DNA of 59,081 nucleotides. Origin: Gnetum montanum (taxonomy: Eukaryota; Streptophyta; Gnetopsida; Gnetales; Gnetaceae). Position 1 is the stretch's first letter, and each line of letters begins with the position of its first letter. The stretch covers positions 14,228 to 73,308 of the forward strand of contig MNCI01016148.1 in NCBI GenBank assembly GCA_015680685.1, given 5' to 3'. The position numbers and the translations under genes were made by a program. Below the pieces are notes generated by a model. That model made no database searches and was not told the origin of the DNA. It saw only the letters and a program-made list of their open reading frames with translations. Shown one piece after another: positions 47,790 to 59,081 of the stretch.

Positions 47790-48645
47790 TGATATCGCAT
47801 CTATGATATCGTAGTTCTACCTACATCATGTTGATATGATGTATTGGAAGCTATGTGGCCCTATAAATACCGACACTTGGTTACACTAGCAACACATAAT
47901 TTCATTACATCCTTAGCTAGACTCTTGCAGTTTGTTTTCATAGTTAGCAATAGAGTGAATCCTTGCAATGTGGTGTTGAGCAGTTGTACAACATCTTTGT
48001 TTGAGTGGATTGTACTTGGGCATAGTTCATGTCCAGCAATATAGATTGAGATTTCTTTTCATCATTGTAGCGTCCACTTAGTTTTTTTATATTACTTAGT
48101 TAATTTCTTACTTAGTTTAATTTTCATGTTTAATTTAGTTTAGCTCTTTACATTTCCAAAGTACTTTACTTTTCATGTTCATTAGGAAGGTGGAATGAGT
48201 ACGACTGGTTTTGAATGTTAAGGTGTGATCATTTAATAACCCAGGAGTGGTGTCACTTGATTTTCTTAGTAGTGAACTCACTTGATAATCTGAGTAACGG
48301 TTATATAAGTCTAAGACATGTACACCAAGTTAGGAACAAATGCTCATCATCATAAGATAGAATAGATTTATGTTTTTATTGTTAATTAGAATTATATTTT
48401 TTTTCACATCTCATTATGTTTGTACTTAGAAGTACTATGAGCCCACAACATCGATGAATGATATGCCTCACTAAGAGCTAAACCATACACTTACACTTCA
48501 TTAACTCAAAGTGGGAAGATAACAAGTACAAACCAATTATCAATTTCTAGCATACTTACATTGTCCACCCATGGATTGCGATTTGGTCATGCGCATGCAC
48601 TCATAACTTGTATGATGGAGTGTTGGGATATCCTATTAGTCATCA
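47790..48645 (+). repeat. E4 5' LTR (about 856 bp)
   Basis: The left end is placed at TGATATCGC (uncertain, because the usual TGATGAG is not seen). TATAAATA lies at 47862-47869 and the U3 array contains GATATCGCATC and GATATCGTAG words. It ends TAGTCATCA. Downstream sequence shares the group LTR pattern (CATGTACACCAAGTTAGG and CATCATTAG at the junction). Confidence 0.75.
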
Positions 48646-48666
48646 TTAGCACTTTTGCTGAGGATG
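48646..48666 (+). other. E4 primer binding site, tRNA-Asp type (decayed)
   Basis: TTAGCACTTTTGCTGAGGATG abuts the LTR end and matches the Athila/Tat tRNA-Asp site with mainly transition changes. Confidence 0.72.
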
Positions 48667-49105
48667 TGTCAATGTTTGCTTAGTAGTTGATCTTATAGAG
48701 TTCATTGTATCAAAAATCACAAAGTTTATCTTTTACATTTTTAGTCAATCATTTAATACACACATACACTTAAGAGCATCAAACATATAATATGGCTTCA
48801 ACACTTAAAGGAAAAGTTATCACCTACTAAAGTAACATAAAGGAGTCATGACAAAAGACATGATGAAGAAGAGAAGAGTGTGCCTATACAAACTAGAATT
48901 TCATATGCTCATACAGATCCATATTATTCTTACTTCACATCCATCTTCCATCAGAATGAATAGCTGAGGTAGAGAGATTTGCAAGGCAACATAATTTTTC
49001 CTTCTGAATGTTCATCTGGGCCATGCACAAGAAGGCTACCATGTTACTAAACATCTAACCAAGTCATATAAACCTATAGAAGCATAAGTCAGAAGAGATG
49101 CTGCT

Positions 49106-51115
49106 ATGGAGATAAGACATGAAAAAAACAAAGGAAAGAAAACAATCCATAGTGTTTTCCTAGAAGAAATTAATGAAGATGCATTCATAATGAAAAAGCT
49201 CTATCCAAATTATGAATCCAATTCACAAACACCTATCATTTGTTTAGAGGAACCTATCAAAATACAATTGCATTTGGTCCTTGTGGAAACATCTTGGAGA
49301 GATGCAAAAGACTCCAAACTTACGTAGAGCTCAAGGCCTAGAGCTTTTGTAGAACCATAAGAGAATAAATCATGGATCCATAGAAGGAGAACTAGATGGC
49401 ACCATTCTCCAATTACTTCCTCTTCCTCTTCATGATCATCAATGGAATTTGACAACAGGAATCGAGGACCCAAAGATTATGATAATGAAAGACGTAGGGA
49501 TTAGAAGAGACATGAATATCGAGCAAGGTACCATGATGATGAAGAAGATAATTATGAATAAATAAGAGACGAGAATTGACATGAAGAAAGAGAGCACTAT
49601 GAGAATTGAAGGGGTCATCATTACAATTGAGCCTATAAACCTAATAATCATGAACAAGCTCTATTGGCCACTTGCAATATGATTAACATTAGAGAAGTAG
49701 TGTATATCCCTACTAGGCATGTAAGGGATGGTCCCATGAAGCGACTAGACATGAATAGCATTTCCAAATTTGAAGGTAGATACAATGCAGATCATAGCAT
49801 CATCTTTAAGCATTCCATGATTCCTTTTCCCTTTAGAATATTGAAAGCGATTGGAAAAAGTTAAAATTATTTTCTAGAACACTAATTAAGGAGGTAGAGA
49901 GCTAGTACAAATTCTTAGAACCAACATCTATCAGAAGATGGAGTACCATGCTAAAGATTTTTAATAACAAGTATAAAACCTACTCAAGATTGTCTAATTT
50001 AAGAAAATAAGTCCAAAGATGAAAGTAATGGACACATGAATCCCTTGATGTGACAATGGACAGATATTATTCTTTACTGCATATATGCCTAAGCTATGGA
50101 TTTTTGTAAAGGAAACCACTAAGGAATATTATTGATGGGTTAAGGAATAAGACTAGAGAAACCCTTGGGATATACGCCCAAGGAAGATTATCAAAGATTA
50201 TAGCCCACTAAATTCAAAGGCTAATAGACCAGGTAGCAAAAAAAGAAGAAGAATTGAAGAAAAGAGAATTAGCTAAGGAATATAATCAAGATCCTATGAT
50301 AAGGAAAAGAGATGTCATAATGTGCGATAGGCAAGAATATGAAAATTTAGAGGATGTTATTCAAAACAAAACTCTACCTATCCAGGAATTAGTCAATGAG
50401 ATAGCCACAAAGGTAGAGAAAATGTGGGACTCAATGGATGAGAAATTTTCCATAGCTCTTAAGATAGTAGAAGAGAAGATTGAACAAGCATTAAACAATA
50501 ATAAGGAAAAGAAGAGATCATAGATGAGAAAATTACAAACACAAAGGTAAAGTCATTGTAGTTGAGGAAATTATAGACTCTAGTTCAAAAGATGAAGGGG
50601 GATGCAAAGTGTGCCAATATGAACATCCTAAGGGATGTTGTCCTATTATGGCTCACTTGCAAGAGTCTAGGGCATACACACTCAATCTGAGATTTGCCAA
50701 GAAACAAATGTCAAGACAATTACCTTATCCACAAGGTAATCTTCGATAGTCGTTCCAACCATCATACTATCCAAGCAAAGCCTATCCTCAATCACAAGCA
50801 CAATACTAGCAATAGTGGCAACAAGCATGGTAGCAATATCCATATAGGTAACCCGATTCTTATAGATATTACGTTCAGTGTTCAATCTCTCTAGGAAATG
50901 CTTTAGTCCATGTTTCTTCTCACTATTATCCACCGGAGTATTACAAGCCCACTACTTTAAGGATAGATCCTAATTCTTACACACATCCACCAATAGCTAG
51001 TTCGTCAACCCAACCTCCTAACTCTCTACCACCAGTACCACCACTAGTCATGCAAGGAAAATTGTCACCACAACCACAACAAAAAGAATGCTACTAGGCT
51101 AGTAAACATGTAAGT
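49106..51115 (+). pseudogene. gag: E4 gag remnant
   Basis: Gag of the same type as E1. The core at 49664-50010 has IREVVYIPTRH, RLDMNSISKFEGRYN and KLFSRTL-like pieces. The region at 50254-50520 has QNKTLPIQELVNEIATKVE. The zinc knuckle near 50602-50640 reads CKVCQYEHPKGCC (CX2CX3HX3C). The frame changes between 49864 and 50254, and many stops are present. It ends where homology to E1 stops. Confidence 0.78.
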
Positions 51116-52612
51116 GTTAGTGACCATTTGGGACCGGACTGCTGACATTGGGCCTTCGGTCTCGTAACCTAGGGTGTCATAGGAAGCGAAGGTGTTCTTC
51201 AAACAGGGTTTAGATGCTTGTTGGTCTTTGGCAACGCCAAGGCTCAGATACCTCCAAATAGACTTAGTAGTTATAGAATGAACTAATTGTGAGTATGTGT
51301 TTGCTGTTGCAAATGTTGAAATGGTTGGGTTGTGTGTAAAATTGTAATTAGCTATCATAAAAGAGATTTAGCTAAGTTTGTCAAATACTATGAGTTGTTG
51401 AAGATTCATATTTTGTCTAATCACTTAGTCTATACAGTCCCTATAGTACATTACTTGTAACAAATAATATTTTACAAAAATGTTTGAGCACAATTCTTCT
51501 AATCTACTCTTAATTTTCCCCATAAAGAAAATTCCACAAGAAAACTAAAAATAGAGCAAGATTCAATGGACTTAGAAAGAGGAAGAAAAGAAAGTAGATT
51601 TGTATGAAATATCAAATATTTAAGTAAGATAAATTGACATGAGGAAACACTTTGCAATAAAACTATTCCAATTCAATCTAACTATGAATTGCCCAAACCT
51701 TCTAAGCTCAACAAGCAATTTTGTAAAGAAAATCTTATTATACTACCAAAAATGTTGCATCAATGACAAAGTATGAGTCTCTATTTTGGCTAGTTAATAG
51801 TTGTCAAAGATTGCATTCAATAGAGCCTTCAAAAAATTTGACAATTTTAGGATTGAAATACCAAGGTAATACACTTTAAAACACTAAAGCTATTTCAGTT
51901 GTCTCAAAATACCAAAGATTTTCCTATATTCTATATCTTCAAAATAGGCAATTTCATTAAGACATTACTATTAAATCACTCTTGAGGCTTTTTAACAACA
52001 TAAGCTCTTCTATGGAAAATCTTAACATAAGTATAATATTGCACAAAAATAAAATCCAAAAATTAGATGACAAGCATGATACTATCCAAATAACTAAGTA
52101 ACTAAAACAAAATGGGAAGGAATGAACTCATAGGATTAAAACAAAGTAGTCGAATTGATGTCTTTAGCAAGCCATCTTACAAGTAATCTTCAATTGTCTT
52201 TTCCAAAAATCTCCCATTTCTTCTTTTTTCTACCTTTGAAGGTCCTTTTATAGTGACCTTAGGGTAGTTATAATAATCATGAGAAGTTAAGGGTATTACA
52301 AATATCTAGGAATATTAATTTATAACTACCCTAGAAGTTATAACTTCCATAAGAAGTTAAGAGAAATTCGAGGCAAAGCTGGCAAGTGTCTTCTCATAAT
52401 GGAAAACCAAAATTAGCTACAAATATCTTGGAGTTTTAGTTGTAACTATCATAAAAAGTTACAACTTCCTAGGAATAACAGGGATAATAGCCAAATATCC
52501 CATTTATATGGGACATTACACAATTATCCCATAAATTCCTCTTCTCCATTTTTTTTAAATTTAAAGTGATTGAGTTTTCTATTTAACTAGAACCATGTAA
52601 ACATATGATTGG
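51116..52612. other. Region between E4 and E5
   Basis: It is not homologous to the LTR element group. It holds AT-rich sequence and two diverged direct copies of a segment of about 58 bp (52296-52353 and 52419-52476, both with TACAAATATCT, TAACTA and ACAACTTCC/ATAACTTCC). No coding region is supported. Confidence 0.45.
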
Positions 52613-53533
52613 TGATGAGCGGCTAGGTACCCCTACGCCCAACCATGCGAATCATGGGCATTCACACACAACTTGGTCGAATTCTATAGACTATAAGCAC
52701 TTTGCATACACTAGACCTTAAATAGAAAACCACTGGTTAGAACGGTCGTTGTCTTCCCAACCTCACTTGTGATGTTCTGGTGGCGATGGTTAAGTGCGAT
52801 TGAGGTAACTGATTTTTATGTCTTTTTACTTTATCTCTTAGCGTCTAATTAAGGTGTGGAAGGTAAAGAATGGAATATTATATAATCTATGATTATCCTA
52901 ATCTATATCTTAACTATTACTAGCATAAGTATCTGATCCCATCTTCCATGCACATCCTAAGCATCCCCTAACCACTACTAGGTTACCAAACGTTAAGCAT
53001 CGCTGGGTTGCCAAGCATTGGATTTATGTTCGAGATGGTCATAGTTATGGTTCCTACGAACTATAAATGAGCGATAGCAATTAAAATAATAACAAGATAA
53101 ACTTAAGAATTATTACAGCATAGAAATATTTAAACTATTAAATGCATTAAATAACTAAGTCCAATTGCTACAAGGAATGATTGAAAAGCTCGTCTTTATC
53201 GCCATTCACGCCAATTGGCTCAGGTACATTAGCACTCGAATAAAGAGCCGGATACCTTTCTTACACCTACTGTGGGCACTTGGAAAAGATTCTAACTCTT
53301 GTGGGAACAAACTGCAAGAGCTTCGCTACAATTGACAAAAAGGTACCTAAGTGAGGCAGAAGCCCTCTTATTTATAGGCCAAAATAGGTGCTATGTAAAT
53401 GGGGCCACGTCGATGCATGGAAGGATGCGTCGATGGGGCCGCGTTGACAGGGCTGCGTATACGAGGCCGCGTCAACGCGGCTGCGTATACGAGATGTAAC
53501 CTAGTAAATGCATTGACCAAAGACACTTCATCA
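52613..53533 (-). repeat. E5 3' LTR (921 bp)
   Basis: On the minus strand it starts TGATGAAGTGTC and ends GCCGCTCATCA. TATAAATA lies at 53376-53369. The U3 array at 53398-53500 uses CGTATACGCAGCC and GTCAACGCGGCC-like words. Confidence 0.92.
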
Positions 53534-53556
53534 TACCCCCATGATTGAGTAAAAAC
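53534..53556 (-). other. E5 3' polypurine tract
   Basis: On the minus strand, CTCAATCATGGGGGTA directly precedes the LTR. Confidence 0.75.
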
Positions 53557-53774
53557 TCATCCTCGAGTTACTCTACAATTTGGAAGGTATGGACTTTTAT
53601 TTACAACACGCATGACTTGACACACACACATGACACAACATCAATTTTACCAAGTGCCCGAGTGTACAAAGAAGGACAAATTACAAAAATAGTTATGTTC
53701 AGAGACAAAATTGAACACCCTGCTAGTCCTGGACTCTCTATCGTGTAGAAGGATGCAAAAACTACCTGAGAAGA

Positions 53775-56630
53775 TCACACCGTCCCTGGTGGCAGTGGTT
53801 CTGATGGACCTTCACTAGCCTCTGGCCCATGCAGCGGCGGTGGCACGAATGATGGCTGTCTCACAGAAACTACAACTTTTGGAGGAAACTAGAAAGCCTC
53901 CAAGAGGGCCCTCATTTTTTCCTCTTTGCTTTTGGGATTGTTCACTGTCCATGTTGCTTCACCAATGTGTGTTGGAACTGGAACCTCCCAAGGGCATGGC
54001 AATGCCGAGAAGAGTTCTTTCAAGTTGAGGAACCAGGATGCAAACTATTTTCATTTGATGTCGAACGCTCGAATTGATGTCTGCAGCTACTGGTAGTCAT
54101 TTATCCAATGGGGAAAGTTCTCTGTGACTGCACACTATCCTTCCAAACTCATGCGGAGAACCTTGAGTTTCATGTTTGCTGTTTCGAATTTCTTATTTGT
54201 TGCTTTGTGTGCTTGGAACTCACCCTAGTATAAAGAATATGAGGTGGTCACTTGCTTCTCCAAATCAGACTGTGGTCTCCTGACTATGAGCATGGCCAGG
54301 TTTGGATAGTGAAAGTTGGAAAGCTCCATATATTCTATCATTTCCTTAATCTGTAGCTCTTTGAGGTGGATTTTAGCTTGATTGTAGGCATTCAATCCAT
54401 CAAAGATAGGTTACCATACCTCACCTCCCTCTCGGAGTTGCTGGAGTGCTTGGTTCATTTTATCCTTTGCGACTTGAATCTTTTTTTCATTTACTTCCTT
54501 TTGCAATCCCACTTGGTCCCTGTAATGATTCTTGACATTTTCAAATTTCAGGGCCTCATTCTTCCAAGCAGCGATTTTGATGGCAGATTTCTATCGCAGA
54601 GCTCCAACCTCCTCCATGGACAGATTTTGGTTCTCAGTGGCCAACCTTCTCACATCAGCACTCACCCTGGCTAGTTCTTCCTGTTGTTGGTGAATAAAAT
54701 TTTTCATGTGCTCATTTTTAGCACCAACATTATGCAGGCGATGAACCTCCACAGTCAACCTGACATTCTCCTGGCGAACCACTACCAAGTCCTTGTCTAA
54801 ATGATATGTCTGAGCATTTGCCAAGGCCTTATCAAAGATTGTCGACTCTCGCTCATCCTCAACTATTTGAAGTTTAACCTAAAGCTATTGAAAAGCTTCA
54901 TCTCTAGTGAGCTCATGATTGAGGAGAGTTGGATCAGCAAGTTGGGCTCTTAACTGGGCAACTTATGTTGCTAAGTGTTGACAAGTGGCTTGAGCAACTT
55001 CAAGTTGCCCTTCTAAAATGAGGCTCTTCCCCCTTGCCGAAAGTAGGTCCAATTGGGTTGCAATGATGTTATTCGGAAGGTTAAAGGCATTCGGAAGTGG
55101 TTGTTCAGTTCCCACTAGTTGGTCCAATAGCTCTTCGTGTTGTGCTGCATCAATCCTGCTACGTGAAGTTCCAATGGATGCTTGTACATCTTGAAGCCCA
55201 TGTACATCTGGTACAAGCATTGCCAGTGCTTTGAGAGCCATAGCAATCGTATCAGCAACCACTTTGGCTGCAATCTCCTATCCTTGGTGCTGCATCACCA
55301 AGACTATCACCCCCTTGCCATCTTCCAAGCATATCGAGAAGGTAGCGGCATTCCCTGAAATTTTAGGGAATAGCTGCTGAGTTGATACAATTACCTCTTG
55401 GATGCTAGGGTCTATTCTTGCTGGCACTTGCATTTAGGAGGCAGAGAACATCGGCCCTGCTCTTTCTAGTAAACTTACTGATCGAGCCACTTACTCCAGG
55501 TGGCTCATTGTAGGGCGATAGACTGAAGGGTATTCCCGTCCACCAGTCCTATCCAATTGCTCTTGCTGGCTCAAGAGAGATTGTTGGATTTCGTGGATAT
55601 GTTCTGCAATAGTTTGCAAACCCAACCTTGTTGTTTGCATAGGTGGTAAAGGTGGTTGCTGCTCTTCCTCTGTCTATGTAGTGGCAGGAGTCCTATCCTT
55701 CATCATTTCACGCTATGAGGCAATCGGGGCATGTTGGACTGTATCATTGGTGTACTATGCTATCCCTGCCCATTTGCATAACTTTCTGATTAGGCAGGGG
55801 AAGGGGAGAGCTCGTCTTCCACGTTTGCTTTCGGTGAACCTCTTTTCAATTTCCAAGAACAATAACTGTGGAAGACTCATTGGAAACTTCCCACTTAGAG
55901 CGGCACATGCACGAGCAGAGAAGGTCATGATTTTGTTGGGTCTTATTGTTGTATTTAGGTGGTAAGATGCGATCTTTGAATATACCCTCTCCACCATGGT
56001 TAGAGAGCCGAACTCCTTGCGGTCTATACCATAGCACTACCTGATCCATTCCCCTTTTACCTCAGGGTCTGCTTGTTTTGGGATCTTCACCACATCTACT
56101 TCGGTCTCTGGAAACCCTAGAGCTTGCACTATTGCCTCTATAGAGTAAGAGACATAGATGTCTTTGATCCTTAATTTGGACCCCAATTGCTGATTTGTCT
56201 AGAAGAGATAGGTCTCTCCTAGGTACCATTCACCACTAGTTGTGATGATTGGCCACATAGGAGAATTTTGTAGTTGAAGCCTCACATCTTCTGGTGCATT
56301 CTTGAGGAATGGTCTAAAGTATAGCTCTTGTAGGACCATCCGTTGCACTTCTCGTGGCTTGATAGCATCAAGACATGCTTGGGTTAGTGTGACCTCAAGT
56401 TGTGGTGCTATCCCCTGAGTTTCATCCCCTTGCGATTGCTTGCTAGGAATCTCCTCTTCAGGAATATGATGGACAGATTCCACATTAGGTCCTTTGCGGA
56501 GGGGGCCAGTTGCATGAGAGCCCTCCGCTTGCTCTGGTTGTTGCACGCCTTGTCCCCTTCACATTCGTGAATGCTTGTCCCTCGATTGTGATGGTCCTTC
56601 GCCCCTTGGATGCCTTGGTTTGGGTGCCAT
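53775..56630 (-). pseudogene. E5 extra ORF, 951 codons, one frame, best-preserved copy
   Basis: From ATGGCACCC at 56630 to TGA at 53775 one frame is kept over 2.85 kb, interrupted by about ten stops and no obvious frameshift. The N-terminus is basic. A conserved domain covers about residues 60-300 (RPFLKNAPEDVR, SPMWPI, SGEWYLGETY, LPQLLFLEIEKRF, ALPFPCLIRKLCK). A linker and a long Glu/Gln/Lys-rich coiled coil follow (about residues 450-750, e.g. HQQQEELARVSADVRRLATE). The Pro-rich C-terminus ends PSEPLPPGTV. No transmembrane segment or signal peptide stands out, so an envelope role is not supported by sequence. It sits where Athila elements carry an env-like ORF. The N-domain may relate to the 'putative plant transposon protein' family (unverified). 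Function unknown. Confidence 0.82.
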
Positions 56631-56672
56631 CTGTAATCAAACATAACCACCCATTAGACTATATATAAGTAG
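56631..56672 (-). promoter_or_regulatory. E5 putative 3' splice site before extra ORF
   Basis: On the minus strand, GTCTAATGG (branch point CTAAT) is followed by TTATGTTTGATTACAG and then ATGGC. This is the most intact acceptor of the four copies. Confidence 0.6.
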
Positions 56673-58575
56673 CTCAAAATGGTCCTTATACACCTTCTCA
56701 ATTTGACTAAGTTATGTTGTTGGCATGGGCATTCCATTCATGGGTTAGAGCCAAAAACAACAAGGGATGAGTTGGAGGTTAAACGGTTGTTTTCGTTTCT
56801 TCCCTTAGAGGTGCGAAGTCTTAATCAATTAACTAATTAATTAATTAATTAATTAATTACTCATAGGCTTCACCCCCCCACGACTGAGAGCATACCTCCA
56901 GGTGCTCAAGAGGGCAGGGTCGGTTGATGCGGATGCGCGATGGAGTGTAGGTGCTTGGGAAGAAGGTAGGTAGAAAAAATGGCAAAATCTCCTCCCAATT
57001 TGTTTGCAAAATGATGAATTCTAAAAGTGTAATGGCCATATATATAGGGGTTGGATGCTGTGTCGACGAGGCCATGTATATGTGGCCACGTATACGCAGG
57101 GGGCTACATATACGGGGCCCCGTATATGTAGGGGGTCACATCCATTGACCAGTGTTGACCAGCCCAGAAAATGCTCGAAAAGATGAATTTAAAATGCTAA
57201 ATATGGGTGGTTGAAGAGCATGAGAGGCTCGGAACATGGCTGAGGACAAAAGGAAGGGAAATCGGGCTAGAAAATGAGTCATAGGTAGGAGAACATGGTG
57301 AGCAAGGACTCTGTGAGAAAGAAATCGAGTGATGGATAACATGGAAACAAGCCACCAATCAAACCAATAAGATGGAAACTAACAAACGACACCAAGAATA
57401 TGCAAGTAGGTCCTCCCCATAGCAGGCGGTTGCCTTCATAGCCCTTGCATATCCCCAACACTGGGGTCCATGGGCCCTGGGGCTAAGGAATGGTGATCAC
57501 AAGTTAATATACCCATCCATGAGACCCTGCCATGGCATGAGAAGTGCATGGAAATCATGACAAATGAGCAAAACATAAGATCGGCAGTGAGGTGAGTTAG
57601 GGAGAGAAATGGGTGGAGAGAGAGGACTGAGATTGGAAGTCCAACTCCCAGTCACATGAAACCCTATGTGAAGTTGTGATTAAGTAACTCGATAGGACCT
57701 TGCCTGAGTTCAGACCCAAAACTATTCACATCCAGTGACATCACAACAATAGGCGAAGACTCGTCCATCCCCCAAGTGGACAGGAATGCACCTGCAGAGA
57801 ACCACCACTCCAACGGATGTGAGAGGAAGGAAGTGAAATGGGACCAAGTTAGAGGGGATGAAGGAAGTCCCAAAACTAGTGCTTGTGGCCCATGAGAGGT
57901 GGTCTAAGGTTTGTGCTTTGAATTCCCACATGGATTTTTGTTTTTTTTTGTTTTTGATGAGGACCACACATGCAAGGTCAAACTGCCAAGGAGCTTCCTT
58001 GTAGAGAAGGACTTTGAGTGGAAAGAAATCCATAAGTGCACTCCCACAACCCAGGGGGTAGAAGAGGATGACAAATGTTGCATTCCCCTTGAAGTCACTC
58101 CTAATTCAAACCATTGGTTCATCCCTGAGTCTAGGAACTACACAAGTCACACCTTAATTATAATGTTTTTAAGTGAAATGGGGTTGCATGTTTCCAAGAG
58201 TTGGAAAACCATGAAGTGGATGAATGGGTGGATGACGTGGACTCATTGCTGATATTATGAGGTGAAAGTAGATGCAAAATCCAAGAACAACCATGCAAGG
58301 ACAGGAGCGAGGTAAAATAAGTGGCTATTTTTAGTGACCCATCACAATGAAAACCATCCGTGCCAAGCTTGATGAAAATAAGATGGCTAATTAGCGATCA
58401 CTTGAAAATGAAACACACACATACTTATAAATACACAACAACAAAGAAATGGAAAAATAATTAAAGAAAGGAAAAAATTAACAAGAATTGGAAAACGTAT
58501 GAATGATGTTGAAAAACAAAAAAGTGTAAAACAAAAAATTCCAAAAATAGTGAGGAGTGTAGTGGAATGGATTAG
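56673..58575 (-). other. E5 spacer
   Basis: Non-coding, homologous in patches to the spacers of E1, E2 and E3 (e.g. GTGCTTTGAATTCCCAC at 57913, CCCCTTGAAGTCAC at 58085). A small (TTAA)n run lies at about 56825-56860. The promoter-like module is annotated separately. Confidence 0.6.
57037..57144 (-). promoter_or_regulatory. E5 internal U3-like promoter module
   Basis: The minus strand shows ACGGGGCCCCGT, GCGTATACGTGGCC and GGCCTCGTCGACAC, then CTATATATATGG (TATA-like, 57046-57037), about 410 bp upstream of the extra-ORF ATG. GTATACG, GGCC and GTC words match those in the U3 of E5's LTR. Confidence 0.55.
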
Positions 58576-58597
58576 CATGGATGATGGTCTCCCCCAC
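58576..58597 (-). other. E5 internal polypurine-like tract (PPT1), disrupted
   Basis: On the minus strand, GTGGGGGAGACCATCATCC corresponds to ATGGGGGAGATGGCC in E1. Its upstream half is replaced by the E6 LTR. Confidence 0.5.
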
Positions 58598-59081
58598 TGA
58601 TGAGCGGCGAGGTACCCCTACACTCAACCATACAAATATGAGCGTTCACACACAATCCAGTTGAACTTCATGGACAGGCTAGTTGTAGTATCTAGATAGT
58701 TACACATTGATCGTAGTTCACTGTCTTCCCACCTGGACTAGTATTTGCTTTGTCACGTATGGTTTAGTCCAGAGTGAGGCGTATGATGTGATCCTAAACT
58801 ACTGCTACTCCTAGAGACAATGGAGAATAATATTGATTAAACTAATGAGTAATAGGAAATGAAGTCTAAGCTAACCTAAGTGTGATGGGCATCCATTCCT
58901 TAATCGTCTATACACATCTTGGACCTCGTGCACGACTACTACTGGGATTACCAAGCGTAGATCCTAGGTATGCTACTGGGTTACCAAGTAGTCACACTTA
59001 AATGCTCGTGATTAAGTCGTACTCATTCTACATTTAACAACAGGAATAGTAAATGATGATAAATAAATATTAACTAAGAAA
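58598..59081 (-). repeat. E6 LTR (left 484 bp, runs off window)
   Basis: Starting at TGATGAGCGGCGAGG it matches the other minus-strand LTRs of the group, closest in wording to those of E5 and E2 (GTACCCCTACACTCAACCAT, ACTGGGTTACCAAG). It inserted in E5 at the polypurine-like tract. It is either the 3' LTR of a minus-strand element or a solo LTR. Confidence 0.85.

Larger units (their letters stand above)
47790..51115 (+). mobile_element. E4: 5' part of an Athila/Tat-like LTR retrotransposon
   Basis: 5' LTR, primer site and gag are recognisable. Homology to E1 stops near 51115, inside the region between the zinc knuckle and the protease, and no 3' LTR is found. It is therefore truncated or was cut by a later rearrangement. 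Confidence 0.8.
52613..58597 (-). mobile_element. E5: 3' half of an Athila/Tat-like LTR retrotransposon, cut by E6
   Basis: From left: 3' LTR, polypurine tract, extra ORF, splice-acceptor-like sequence, spacer with a promoter-like module, and the internal polypurine-like tract. There the LTR of E6 (58598) interrupts it. Its pol, gag and 5' LTR would lie beyond the window. The left flank pentamer is ATTGG. Confidence 0.85.

Noticed and set aside
53775-56630. Extra ORF as a true envelope gene
   Set aside because: No signal peptide, transmembrane helix or fusion-peptide-like segment seen in any of the copies; position alone is not enough.
57911-58252. Open frame of 113 codons on the plus strand
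   Set aside because: Lies antisense in the E5 spacer; the homologous spacers of E1-E3 do not keep it open.

Overview
The window looks like nuclear DNA of a seed plant with a large, repeat-rich genome. A conifer or other gymnosperm is my best guess, with modest confidence. The reasons are an intron-rich host gene with a plant-type protein, old and heavily decayed Athila/Tat-like Ty3/gypsy LTR retrotransposons, RTE-type LINE remnants and tRNA-derived SINEs. No prokaryotic features were seen.

Layout. (1) 1-5610: the 3' part of LTR element E1 (+), a gag-protease derivative without pol. (2) 5611-24538: the gene island. It holds an intronless WD-repeat-like gene (7205-8236, -) and a six-exon gene for a spermidine-synthase-fold SAM-dependent methyltransferase (10938-21313, -, 486 aa, all five introns phase-consistent). 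Its introns carry two RTE LINE remnants and one SINE with an 18-bp target-site duplication. (3) 24539-46717: element E3 (-), a full gag-PR-RT-RH-IN element with an extra ORF, bounded by a perfect 5-bp duplication (ATAGC). Element E2 (+, 26833-36052) is nested inside its extra ORF. (4) 47790-51115: the 5' part of element E4 (+). (5) 52613-58597: the 3' half of element E5 (-), broken at 58598 by the LTR of another element, E6 (-), which runs off the window.

All six LTR elements belong to one related group. LTRs are about 840-920 bp, start TGATG (E4's left end is uncertain) and end TCATCA. The three primer sites visible (E2, E3, E4) are decayed versions of the tRNA-Asp site typical of Athila/Tat. 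E3 and E5 share the order gag-pol, a first polypurine tract, a spacer of about 2 kb, an extra ORF of about 950 codons with a long coiled coil, then the 3' polypurine tract and LTR. Two signals suggest how the extra ORF is expressed. First, a splice-acceptor-like sequence with a CTAAT branch point sits directly before its ATGGC start in all four copies. Second, a U3-like module (a short palindromic motif array, followed by a TATA box in E3 and E5) lies about 400-560 bp upstream, and its motifs match the U3 array of the same element. E1 and E2 have lost pol at different breakpoints. I consider this extra-ORF expression module the most interesting thing in the window.

All retroelement coding regions are broken by stops, frameshifts or both, so they are annotated as pseudogenes. 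Names, clade assignments and domain similarities come from recognition of motifs by eye, not from database searches.
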